The notes below the pieces were generated by a model. That model worked only from the letters and a program-made list of their open reading frames with translations, had not been told where the DNA came from and made no database searches. Position numbers and translations under genes: made by a program. 16,340 nucleotides of DNA from NCBI GenBank assembly GCA_023436825.1, contig JAEZHS010000478.1, positions 1 to 16,340 of the forward strand, read 5' to 3'. Within the stretch, counting starts at the first letter, position 1. Each line of letters opens with the position of its first letter. Below are positions 7,754 through 14,586 of this stretch, piece by piece. The stretch comes from Pseudomonadota bacterium (GTDB taxonomy: Bacteria > Pseudomonadota > Alphaproteobacteria > Reyranellales > Reyranellaceae).

Positions 7754-8839
7754 ATGGGGCACAAGAGGGCAGGTGGGGGTAGGACGATCCGGATTGCGCG
7801 CCGTATGTTCATGGCGGCAGCTCCAGCTCTTGTCGCGGCAGGCGCGAGTGGCGCGCTGGCGCAGGCAGCCAAGACGCCGACGGTCGTCAGGGTGGGCGTG
7901 CTCAACAGCCTGTCCGAGATCATCATCTTCGTGGCCATGGAGAAGGGTTACTTCAAGGAGGAGGGGCTCGACATCAAGCTGGAGCGCTTCTCCAACACGG
8001 CCGACATGGTGGCACCGTTGAGCAGCGGCCAGATCGACGTCGCCTCCGGCGCGCCCACGCTCGGCCTGTTCAACGGCGCTTTGCGCGGACTTCCGCTCAA
8101 GCTGGTCGCCGACAAGGGCCGGAATTCTAAGGGGCATGGCTTCAATGCCATCGTCGTGCGAAAGGACCTGATCGAGTCCGGAAAGGTGAAATCGGCGGCG
8201 GATTTGAAGGGCCTCAAGATCGCTACGGCGTCTCTTCATTCGCCAATGGAGCAGCAACTCGAGATTGCCCTGCAGAAGGTCGGTTTGACCAACAAGGACG
8301 TCGAGATCCAGAACCTCGGCTTCCCCGACATGATCACCGCCATGGACAACAAGGCCATCGACGGAGCGCTGATGATCGAGCCGTTCATCGCGATCGCGGC
8401 GAAGCGCGGCGTCGGCGTGCGTTTCATGGGCGTCGACGATATTGCGCCCGACTTCCAGATCGCCGGCGTCATCTACGGTCCCGACTTCGTCGCCAAGCAT
8501 CCCGATGCCGCCAAGCGCTGGATGGTCGCCTATGTCCGAGGCATCCGCGACTATCTCGTCGCGGTCGGCAGCAAGGAAGGCAAGGACGAGCTGATCGCAG
8601 TGCTCAAGAAGTATGCGTCAGGCACCACTGACGCCAGCGTGCTTGAGAATGCGGCGTTTCCGGGCTTCGACCCGGACGGCTACCTGAACCTCAAGACCAT
8701 AGAGGCCAGCATCGACTGGTATGCCGCCCGAGGCCTGCTCAGGGGCAAGCCCAAGCTCACCGATCTCACCGACTACCAGTACCTGAACTACGCTCTGGAA
8801 CGGTTGGGCCGGCGCGAGCCGGCGCAGAAGGTCCAGTAG
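7754..8839 (+). CDS. ABC transporter substrate-binding protein (SsuA/NMT1 family)
   Basis: This 361-residue protein has an N-terminal export signal: a twin-arginine-like ARRMFMAAAPAL stretch (about residues 15-26), a hydrophobic Ala-rich core and a probable cleavage site near GALAQA (33-38). The mature part begins VRVGVLNSLSEIIIFVAMEK and has the usual family elements: EKGYFKEEGLDIKLERF, LSSGQIDVASGAP, and DLKGLKIATAS. It is the only exported SsuA/NMT1-type protein in the run, so it is the likely receptor for the ATPase and permease encoded at 9994-11668. Relatives bind sulfonates, taurine, nitrate, thiamine precursors or aromatic acids, and the ligand cannot be read from sequence. GAGGA at 7745-7749 lies 4 nt before the ATG. 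Confidence 0.92.
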   Translation: MGHKRAGGGRTIRIARRMFMAAAPALVAAGASGALAQAAKTPTVVRVGVLNSLSEIIIFVAMEKGYFKEEGLDIKLERFSNTADMVAPLSSGQIDVASGAPTLGLFNGALRGLPLKLVADKGRNSKGHGFNAIVVRKDLIESGKVKSAADLKGLKIATASLHSPMEQQLEIALQKVGLTNKDVEIQNLGFPDMITAMDNKAIDGALMIEPFIAIAAKRGVGVRFMGVDDIAPDFQIAGVIYGPDFVAKHPDAAKRWMVAYVRGIRDYLVAVGSKEGKDELIAVLKKYASGTTDASVLENAAFPGFDPDGYLNLKTIEASIDWYAARGLLRGKPKLTDLTDYQYLNYALERLGRREPAQKVQ

Positions 8840-8867
8840 CAGGCGTGTCTATTGCCGGGAGCGAATC

Positions 8868-9974
8868 ATGAATGGAACCAACGCGAAACCCGTTTTCCGG
8901 GCCGATACGCTGGATCGCCTCCATGAGGACATGGAGAAGGCGCGGCTCGTGCCGACGTGGAAGTACGTGTCGGAGTTCGTCTCGGCCAAGCCGAAGGTGA
9001 CCTACCGGCCGTACCTGTGGCGATGGAGCGAGGTGCTGCAGTATCTGTACCGCGCCGGCGAGCTGATCACGCCGGAGCGCGGCGCCGAGCGGCGCTCGAT
9101 GGAGCACACCAATCCCGACCTGCGCGCCCAGTACACGACATCGCACACCATTGCGACGGCGGTGCAGCTCGTGAAGGCGGGAGAGTCCGCGCCGTCGCAT
9201 CGACACATGGCGGGCGCCATTCGCTTCGCCGCGAGCAGTCGCGGTGGCCGGGTGTTCACCCGGGTCGACGGCGAGGCCCTGACGATGGAGGAGAACGACC
9301 TGCTGCTGACGCCGTCGGGCATGTGGCACGAGCATGTCAACGACACCGAGCACGACATCGTCTGGCTAGACGCGCTGGACTATCCGCTGGTCAACCTGCT
9401 GCAGGCGAGCTGGTTCGAACCGTCCGATCCGGCCAACCCCGTCTCCGCCTACGCCGACGGCTACACCGCGGCGCGCCTGGGGCACGGCCGGCCCGTCGGC
9501 TGGGGCGACAATCCCACCGGAACGCCGCGCATGCGCTACGCCTGGAGCGACATGCATGCCGCGCTCGACCGGTTATCCGGGGAGGACGGCAGCCCCTACG
9601 ACGGGGTGATCCTCGAATACGTCAATCCGCTCACCTCGGGGCCGACCCTGCCGACCATGTCGTGCCGCGCGCAGCTGCTGCGGCCAGGCGAGCACACGCG
9701 GGCCCACCGTTCGCTGTCGAGCACGATCTACTTCGTCATCGAAGGCGAGGGGACCAGCGTCATCAACGGCGTGCGCTTCGATTGGGCCAAGGGCGACGTC
9801 TTCGTCGTGCCGAACTGGCACTGGCACGAGCACGACAATCACGGAGCAAGGCCGGCCTTTTTGTTCTCTGTGACCGATCAGCCGGTCATGGAGAAGCTCG
9901 GCATGTTCCGCGAGGAAGCCTATCCGGACGGCGACGGCCGACAGGCCATCGTCGGCTCGTTCCAGCCGGTCTAG
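8868..9974 (+). CDS. Gentisate 1,2-dioxygenase-like bicupin ring-cleavage dioxygenase
   Basis: This 368-residue bicupin has the length and motif order of gentisate 1,2-dioxygenases, which use Fe(II) to open gentisate to maleylpyruvate. The N-terminal cupin carries the iron ligands His111 and His113 (APSHRHMAGAIRF) and a third His at 154 (TPSGMWHEH), followed by VWLDALDYPLV, a GDO hallmark. The C-terminal cupin has TRAHRSLSSTIYFVIEGEG (278-296) and DVFVVPNWHWHEHDN, but its first box reads HRS, not HxH, so it probably binds no metal. Relatives with this architecture also cleave salicylate, 5-nitro- or 5-amino-salicylate and 1-hydroxy-2-naphthoate, so gentisate itself is not certain. The start is well set by GGGAG at 8857-8861, 6 nt before the ATG. 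It sits between the transporter receptor gene and the transporter ATPase gene, which ties ring cleavage to uptake. Confidence 0.88.
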   Translation: MNGTNAKPVFRADTLDRLHEDMEKARLVPTWKYVSEFVSAKPKVTYRPYLWRWSEVLQYLYRAGELITPERGAERRSMEHTNPDLRAQYTTSHTIATAVQLVKAGESAPSHRHMAGAIRFAASSRGGRVFTRVDGEALTMEENDLLLTPSGMWHEHVNDTEHDIVWLDALDYPLVNLLQASWFEPSDPANPVSAYADGYTAARLGHGRPVGWGDNPTGTPRMRYAWSDMHAALDRLSGEDGSPYDGVILEYVNPLTSGPTLPTMSCRAQLLRPGEHTRAHRSLSSTIYFVIEGEGTSVINGVRFDWAKGDVFVVPNWHWHEHDNHGARPAFLFSVTDQPVMEKLGMFREEAYPDGDGRQAIVGSFQPV

Positions 9975-9993
9975 GCGCACGCAGACCCGGCCA

Positions 9994-10827
9994 ATGCCTC
10001 CCAACACGAAAAAGGCGCTGTCGGTCGTCGAGCCGGCGGCCATTGCCGGCCCTGGCTGCAACACGGTCATCCGCATCGCCGGACTGAGCAAGCGGTTCCT
10101 CACCGACCGGGGCGAGTTCGAGGCGCTGCGCGGCATCGACCTGGCGATAGGGGAGGGCGAGTTCGTCTGCCTGCTCGGCGCCTCGGGATGCGGCAAGACG
10201 ACGTTGCTGCGTATCCTCGCAGGACTCGATCGGCACACCGATGGGGTCGTCGAGATCAGGGCGGCGCAGCCGGGGCAGCCGCTCACGTCGGTCGTGTTCC
10301 AGGAACATTCGATCTTCCCGTGGATGACCGTGTGGGACAACGTCGCCTATGGCCTTCGCGCGCGCAGGCTTGACAAGGCGTTCGTGCGCGAGCGCGTCGA
10401 CTTCTTCGTGCACAAGGTCGGCCTGACGAGCTTCGCGCGAGCCCTCCCACACCAGCTTTCGGGCGGCATGAAGCAGCGTGTGTCGATCGCACGAGCCTTC
10501 GCCAACGACCCCGAGATCCTCCTGATGGACGAGCCGTTCTCTGCGCTCGACGAGCAGAACCGCGCGATCCTGCAGGAGGAGCTGCTGCGCATCTGGAGCG
10601 ACACGCGCAAGACCGTGGTCTTCATCACCCATTCGATCGACGAGGCGGTGTTCCTGGCCGATCGCGTGGTCGTCCTTGGAGGTCCGCCCGGTCACGTGGT
10701 CATGGATGCGAGAGTGCCTTTCGCACGGCCGCGCAACGCCTATGAATTGCGTGCCTTGCCGGAATTCGGGGCTCTGGTTGCGGACTTTGGCGCCCACATC
10801 AAGGCAGGTGTGAATGGCCGACGCTAA
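9994..10827 (+). CDS. ABC transporter ATP-binding protein (SsuB/TauB type)
   Basis: This 277-residue nucleotide-binding subunit has all ABC motifs: Walker A GASGCGKTT (62-70), Q-loop Gln103 (VVFQEHSIFPWMTV), signature LSGGMKQR (155-162), Walker B LLMDEP with the catalytic Glu (176-181), D-loop SALD, and switch His213 (FITHSIDEAVF). The sequence is closest to the nitrate/sulfonate/taurine importer group. It would drive import with the permease at 10814, which its 3' end overlaps by 14 nt, and the receptor at 7754. The Shine-Dalgarno before ATG 9994 is weak. The first 25 residues before the ABC core are not conserved in type, so a slightly later start is possible. Confidence 0.95.
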   Translation: MPPNTKKALSVVEPAAIAGPGCNTVIRIAGLSKRFLTDRGEFEALRGIDLAIGEGEFVCLLGASGCGKTTLLRILAGLDRHTDGVVEIRAAQPGQPLTSVVFQEHSIFPWMTVWDNVAYGLRARRLDKAFVRERVDFFVHKVGLTSFARALPHQLSGGMKQRVSIARAFANDPEILLMDEPFSALDEQNRAILQEELLRIWSDTRKTVVFITHSIDEAVFLADRVVVLGGPPGHVVMDARVPFARPRNAYELRALPEFGALVADFGAHIKAGVNGRR

Positions 10828-11668
10828 TCGCAACAGGGCGACAAGCGACGCGGACGGCCTCGTCCGTCTCCCGGCCGACCCGGATATCGGCCAATCGGCC
10901 CGGCGGCGCGCGCGCCTGGAGAAGGCGCTCGGCATCCTGAGCCCGTTGCTGATCCTGGTGCTCTGGGAGATTGTCGTCCGTGCCGGGCTGCTGGATGCGC
11001 GCATCGTGCCCGCGCCCAGCATGATTCTCGAGACGTTCAAGTCGCTGATCGAGAGCGGCGAGCTGGCGCGCCATGTCGGCGTGTCGTTGATTCGGGTCTT
11101 CGTCGGGCTGCTGCTTGGAGCGATACCGGGCCTCGTCGTCGGCACGCTGATGGGGCTCTCGCCGATGACGCGCGCCATCGTCAGCCCGATCGTCGCCTCG
11201 TTGTATCCCATCCCCAAGATCGCGATCTTTCCGCTGGTCATGGCCATCTTCGGCATTGGCGAGCTCAGCAAGTACGTGCTGGTCGCCATCGCAGTCTTCT
11301 TCTTCATGGCCATCAATTCGTTTGCCGGCGTGGCCAACGTCGATCGGATCTACTGGGACGTCGGCCGCAGCTTCGGCGTTTCGCGGTCCCGCGCCATCCT
11401 GACCATCGCCCTGCCGGGCGCGCTGCCGATGATTCTCGCGGGTCTTCGCCTCAGCCTTGGCGTGTCACTGCTGGTGCTGGTCGGTGCGGAGTTCGTCGGC
11501 GCCAAGAGCGGCATCGGCTACCTGGTGTGGAATTCGTGGCAGGTGTTCGACGTCGAGTCGATGTACGCCGGCATCGTCGTCATCGGCCTGCTCGGTTGGG
11601 CCTTCTTCGCCGTGTTGGACGAGCTCGAGCGGCGCCTGGTGCCGTGGGCTCCCGGCAATCGGCGTTAG
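10814..11668 (+). CDS. ABC transporter permease (SsuC/TauC type)
   Basis: This 284-residue inner-membrane protein has a hydrophilic N-terminal tail of about 38 residues followed by about six hydrophobic segments, including ILSPLLILVLWEIVV, LIRVFVGLLLGAIPGLVVG, KYVLVAIAVFFFMA and IVVIGLLGWAFFAVL. The EAA-type loop that contacts the ATPase is visible as DVGRSFGVSRSRAILTIALP followed by GALPMILAGLR. Its start lies inside the 3' end of the ATPase gene, a typical coupled arrangement. Together with the ATPase and the receptor at 7754 it completes one importer. Confidence 0.95.
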   Translation: MADANRNRATSDADGLVRLPADPDIGQSARRRARLEKALGILSPLLILVLWEIVVRAGLLDARIVPAPSMILETFKSLIESGELARHVGVSLIRVFVGLLLGAIPGLVVGTLMGLSPMTRAIVSPIVASLYPIPKIAIFPLVMAIFGIGELSKYVLVAIAVFFFMAINSFAGVANVDRIYWDVGRSFGVSRSRAILTIALPGALPMILAGLRLSLGVSLLVLVGAEFVGAKSGIGYLVWNSWQVFDVESMYAGIVVIGLLGWAFFAVLDELERRLVPWAPGNRR

Positions 11669-11681
11669 CGCGGAGATCGAT

Positions 11682-12329
11682 ATGTTCAAGCTGTTCACCT
11701 ATTGGCGGTCGTCGACCGCCTATCGCGTCCGCATCGCGATGAACCTCAAGGGGCTTGCCTACGAGCCGGTGTACGTCAGCATCCCGAAGCTGGAGCACAA
11801 GGCGCAGCCGTACCTGGCCGTGAACCCGCAGGGCCTCGTCCCCGCGCTGGTCGAGGACGGCAAGGTGGTGGCGCAGTCGCTCGCCATCCTGGAGTACCTC
11901 GAAGAGCGGACGCCGCAGCCGGCGCTGCTGCCGGAGGGGCGACATGAACGAGCCTACGTGCGGGCGCTGACCCAGATCGTCGGCTGCGAGATCCATCCGC
12001 TCAACAATGTGCGTGTGCTCAAATACCTGGAACAGCGGCTGCAGGTGTCGGCTGACGCCAAGCTGGCGTGGTATCGCGACTGGATGGCCGAAGGCCTGGC
12101 ATCGTTCGAGGCGACCCTGCAGGCGTATGCGATGGCGGGCGCCTTCAGCTTCGGCGACCAGGTGACATTGGCCGACGTCTGCCTGGTGCCGCAGATCTAC
12201 AATGCGCGGCGCTTCTCCTGCCCGCTCGACGCCTATCCACGGACGATGGCGATCGCCAACCGCTGCGAACGGCTCGAGCCGTTCATCCGAGCCTTCCCGG
12301 ACACCCAGGAAGACGCCGTTGTTTCTTGA
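11682..12329 (+). CDS. Zeta-class glutathione S-transferase: maleylpyruvate/maleylacetoacetate isomerase
   Basis: This 215-residue two-domain GST matches the zeta class. The N-terminal active-site motif is SSTAYRVRIAMNLKG (10-24), with Ser10/Ser11 and Arg15. The glutathione-binding elements NPQGLVPAL (48-56) and QSLAILEYLEE (65-75) follow. The C-terminal helical domain has the typical LADVCLVPQIYNARRF stretch. These enzymes isomerise cis to trans double bonds in maleylacetoacetate (tyrosine/homogentisate route) or maleylpyruvate (gentisate route), using glutathione. Because a gentisate dioxygenase-like gene lies in the same run and no homogentisate dioxygenase is seen, maleylpyruvate or an analogue is the more likely substrate. 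GGAG at 11672-11675 precedes the ATG by 6 nt. The partner fumarylpyruvate hydrolase is not in the window. Confidence 0.9.
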   Translation: MFKLFTYWRSSTAYRVRIAMNLKGLAYEPVYVSIPKLEHKAQPYLAVNPQGLVPALVEDGKVVAQSLAILEYLEERTPQPALLPEGRHERAYVRALTQIVGCEIHPLNNVRVLKYLEQRLQVSADAKLAWYRDWMAEGLASFEATLQAYAMAGAFSFGDQVTLADVCLVPQIYNARRFSCPLDAYPRTMAIANRCERLEPFIRAFPDTQEDAVVS

Positions 12330-12346
12330 GTGAGGAGACGGACAGA

Positions 12347-12748
12347 GTGAAAAGACAGAGAATCTACAGCGAGCAAGTCGCCGAGCCGAAGCCGCGCCTG
12401 TGGTCGAACTGCCTGCGGGTGGGCGATGTGGCCTATGTTTCCGGGATGACGGCGCGGGCCAAGGACGGCGAAACCGTCCTCGGCGAAGAGTACGAGCAGT
12501 CGAAGGTGATCTTCGGCAAGATCAGGGATCTCGTCGAGGCCGCGGGCGGTAAGATGGACGATGTCGTGAAGATGACCATTTTCGTCACCAACATCGCGAA
12601 GAACACCGAAGTGTGGCGCGCCCGCAGCGAATTCTTCAACGGCGACTTTCCGGCCTGCAGCCTGGTCGAGGTGAGCAACCTCGCCAAGCCGGAGATCCTC
12701 GTGGAGATCGAGGCGATCGCCCACCTCGGCAGCAGCTCGGCGGCGTAG
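12347..12748 (+). CDS. Rid (YjgF/YER057c/UK114) family protein lacking the catalytic Arg
   Basis: This 133-residue protein starts at a GTG 9 nt after GAGGAG (12332-12337). Family landmarks are VAYVSGMTA (28-36), LVEAAGGKMDDVVKMTIFV (62-80), and the C-terminal VEVSNLAKPEILVEIEAIA. In canonical RidA the last motif reads VEVARLPK, and its Arg (Arg105 in the E. coli protein) is needed for imine/enamine deamination. Here that position is Asn111, so ordinary RidA chemistry is unlikely. Arg-lacking Rid groups are often found in catabolic operons, and 2-aminomuconate deaminase of aminophenol degradation is one relative with a different reaction. It is the last gene of the first run, 17 nt after the isomerase gene, and is followed by a hairpin. 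Confidence 0.88.
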   Translation: MKRQRIYSEQVAEPKPRLWSNCLRVGDVAYVSGMTARAKDGETVLGEEYEQSKVIFGKIRDLVEAAGGKMDDVVKMTIFVTNIAKNTEVWRARSEFFNGDFPACSLVEVSNLAKPEILVEIEAIAHLGSSSAA

Positions 12749-12797
12749 CCCAAGCGGGCGGAGGGGGCCTCGACCCATCGCCACGCCGACGTCGGGC

Positions 12798-12826
12798 GGC
12801 GCTACCGGTACTCCGGAGGTAGCGCC
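12798..12826 (+). terminator. Hairpin separating the two plus-strand gene runs
   Basis: GGCGCTACC (12798-12806) and GGTAGCGCC (12818-12826) are perfect reverse complements, giving a 9-bp stem with an 11-nt loop. No T-run follows, so it is not a classic intrinsic terminator; it may stop transcription with Rho or cap the 3' end of the upstream mRNA. It sits in the only gap of more than 100 nt between same-strand genes here (12749-12870). In the same gap TATGAT at 12844-12849 resembles a -10 box, but no -35 element is evident. Confidence 0.4.
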
Positions 12827-12870
12827 CAACCCGGGCGCATGCCTATGATTGCGCAAATCGAGGAAACGCT

Positions 12871-13257
12871 GTGCTGAAATTGACCTTCTGTCTGCGGCGA
12901 TTGCCGTCGTTGAGCCTGGAGGCGTTCCAGGACTACTGGCTGAACAAGCACGGGCCGCTGGTCAGGACGCTGCAGCCCGTGCTCGGCATGACGCGCTATG
13001 TGCAGCTTCACCGGCTGTCGGGCGACCTGGCCGACGGCATGCGGCGCGTGCGCGGCGCACCCGAACCCTATGACGGCGTGGCCGAACTGTGGTGGCAGAG
13101 CGAGGAGGCGTGGCGCGCCGCCGGCCGCAATCGCGAGGCGCGCGAGGCCAATCGCCTGCTGCTGGAGGACGAGAAGAAGTTCATCGATCTCGCCAACTCG
13201 CCCTTGTGGCTCAATCGCGAGGAGGCGATCTACGGCGAGATGGGGAGACGGTCATGA
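12871..13257 (+). CDS. EthD-domain protein (dimeric alpha/beta barrel)
   Basis: This 128-residue protein has the EthD-type ferredoxin-like fold. The opening strand LKLTFCLRR is followed by the conserved SLEAFQDYWLNKHGPLV segment (residues 16-32) with its Trp and His-Gly-Pro. EthD proteins often sit beside catabolic or tailoring enzymes, where they have auxiliary or lyase-like roles, and most are uncharacterised. The GTG start at 12871 has GAGGA at 12860-12864, 6 nt upstream. Its stop overlaps the next gene's ATG by 4 nt (ATGA), so the two are translationally coupled. It opens the second run after the hairpin. Confidence 0.82.
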   Translation: MLKLTFCLRRLPSLSLEAFQDYWLNKHGPLVRTLQPVLGMTRYVQLHRLSGDLADGMRRVRGAPEPYDGVAELWWQSEEAWRAAGRNREAREANRLLLEDEKKFIDLANSPLWLNREEAIYGEMGRRS

Positions 13258-14213
13258 AGCGTCGGCTGGTCCTCGGCCTCTGCGCCGCGCTGCCGTTCGC
13301 AGGAGACGCGGGCGCGCAGACCTGGCCCACCAAGCCCATCCGCCTGGTCGTCGGCTACTCGGCCGGCGGCGGCAACGACCTCATCGCACGCATCGTCGGA
13401 GCGAAGCTGCAGGAGAAGCTCGGCCAGCCGATCGTCGTCGACAACAAGCCCGGCGCGCAGTCGATCGTGGCGGCCGAACTGGTCGCCAAGGCCCAGCCCG
13501 ACGGCTACACGCTGCTGGTTGCGCCGAGCGGGCCGATGACCATCAATCCCGCCGTCTACGCCAAATTGCCCTATGCGCCGGACAAGGATTTCGCGCCGAT
13601 TTCGCTGCTCGCCGAGTTCCCGCTGCTGCTTGTGGTCGGCGCCGACCAGCCGCTCAAGTCGGTGCGCGAGCTGATCGACTATGGCCGCGCCCATCCCGAC
13701 AAGGCCAACTACGCCTCGAGCGCCACGCCCTTCCAGCTCGCCTCGGAGCTGTTCAACCAGCGGACCGGCTCGAAGTTCCAGCACATCCCCTATCGCGGCA
13801 GCGGTGACGCGGCGCAGGCCGTCGCCTCTGGTCAGGTGCTGATGACCATCGCCGATACGGGCCCGATCGCCGGGCTGCTCAGCGCCGGCAAGCTGCGCGC
13901 CCTCGCCATCACCACGGACAAGCGCGACGCGGCCTTTCCCGACGTGCCGACTTTGGCCGAGGCGGGTGTGCCGGGCGTGGAGGTCTCGCTATGGACGGGC
14001 CTGGTCGCGCCTGCCGGCACGCCGCCTGACATCGTGACCCGGCTGAACAAAGCCGTCGCCGAGTCCCTGGCGGCGGCCGACGTGCGCACCGCCTTGGAGA
14101 AGATCGCAGTCACGCCGCGCGGCACCACGCCCGAGCAGTATCGTGTCCTGATTGCGCGCGACGCCGCACGCTGGAAGGCCGTGGCGACGGCGGCCAACAT
14201 CAAGCTGGAGTGA
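13254..14213 (+). CDS. Tripartite tricarboxylate transporter receptor (Bug family)
   Basis: This 319-residue protein begins MKRRLVLGLCAALPFAGDAG, a signal peptide with probable cleavage after GAQ (about residue 22). The mature N-terminus TWPTKPIRLVVGYSAGGGND is the hallmark of Bug periplasmic binding proteins, as are QPIVVDNKPGA, QPDGYTLLVA, HIPYRGSG, and PTLAEAGVPGV. Bug proteins bind carboxylates, amino acids or aromatic acids for TctA/TctB transporters. Neither membrane partner is in the window, so it is an orphan receptor, which is common for this family in alpha- and betaproteobacteria. The ATG overlaps the EthD gene's stop, so this start is firm. Confidence 0.95.
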   Translation: MKRRLVLGLCAALPFAGDAGAQTWPTKPIRLVVGYSAGGGNDLIARIVGAKLQEKLGQPIVVDNKPGAQSIVAAELVAKAQPDGYTLLVAPSGPMTINPAVYAKLPYAPDKDFAPISLLAEFPLLLVVGADQPLKSVRELIDYGRAHPDKANYASSATPFQLASELFNQRTGSKFQHIPYRGSGDAAQAVASGQVLMTIADTGPIAGLLSAGKLRALAITTDKRDAAFPDVPTLAEAGVPGVEVSLWTGLVAPAGTPPDIVTRLNKAVAESLAAADVRTALEKIAVTPRGTTPEQYRVLIARDAARWKAVATAANIKLE

Positions 14214-14221
14214 ACGGCTCG

Positions 14222-14575
14222 ATGCTCGACAAGCTGGCGTTCCTCCGGCGCGTCTACGACCGCTTCAACGCCCGCGACATCGACGGAATCCTGGCCTGCG
14301 TCCATGCCGATGTCGTGTGGGCCAACGGCCAGGACGGCGGCTACGTGCACGGACATGATGGCCTGCGGCGCTACTGGACCCGGCAATGGGGGATGATCGA
14401 TCCCCATGTCGAGCCCGTGGACTTTTCGCTCACTTCCGAGGGTGAGATCGTCGTCGCAATCCGTCAGACTGTGCGCGATCCTTCCGGGAAGACTCTGGCC
14501 GAGGGGAAGACGACCCACGTCTTTCGCCTGGAAGACGGCTTGATCAAGCGCTTCGACATCCGTGCGAGCAGCTGA
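14222..14575 (+). CDS. NTF2/SnoaL-like small protein
   Basis: This 117-residue protein opens with LAFLRRVYDRFNARDIDGILAC, typical of SnoaL-like, ketosteroid isomerase-fold proteins, and continues with a beta-sheet pattern ending in THVFRLEDGLIKRFDIRA. Members include isomerases, dehydratases, hydrolases and non-enzymatic subunits, so no reaction can be assigned. I chose ATG 14222, preceded by GGAG at 14207-14210. A GTG at 14210, overlapping the upstream stop as GTGA, would add four residues and is a fair alternative. It lies between the Bug receptor and the thiamine-diphosphate enzyme and is surely co-transcribed with them. Confidence 0.8.
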   Translation: MLDKLAFLRRVYDRFNARDIDGILACVHADVVWANGQDGGYVHGHDGLRRYWTRQWGMIDPHVEPVDFSLTSEGEIVVAIRQTVRDPSGKTLAEGKTTHVFRLEDGLIKRFDIRASS

Positions 14576-14586
14576 GTGAGGACGCG

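Noticed and set aside
9886..11337. A 483-residue minus-strand open frame opposite the ABC ATPase and permease
   Set aside because: It crosses two real genes with full ABC motifs and has no domain signature of its own.
11682..12329. Homogentisate/tyrosine degradation as the pathway context of the zeta GST
   Set aside because: No homogentisate dioxygenase or fumarylacetoacetase is in the window, whereas a gentisate dioxygenase-like gene is in the same run.
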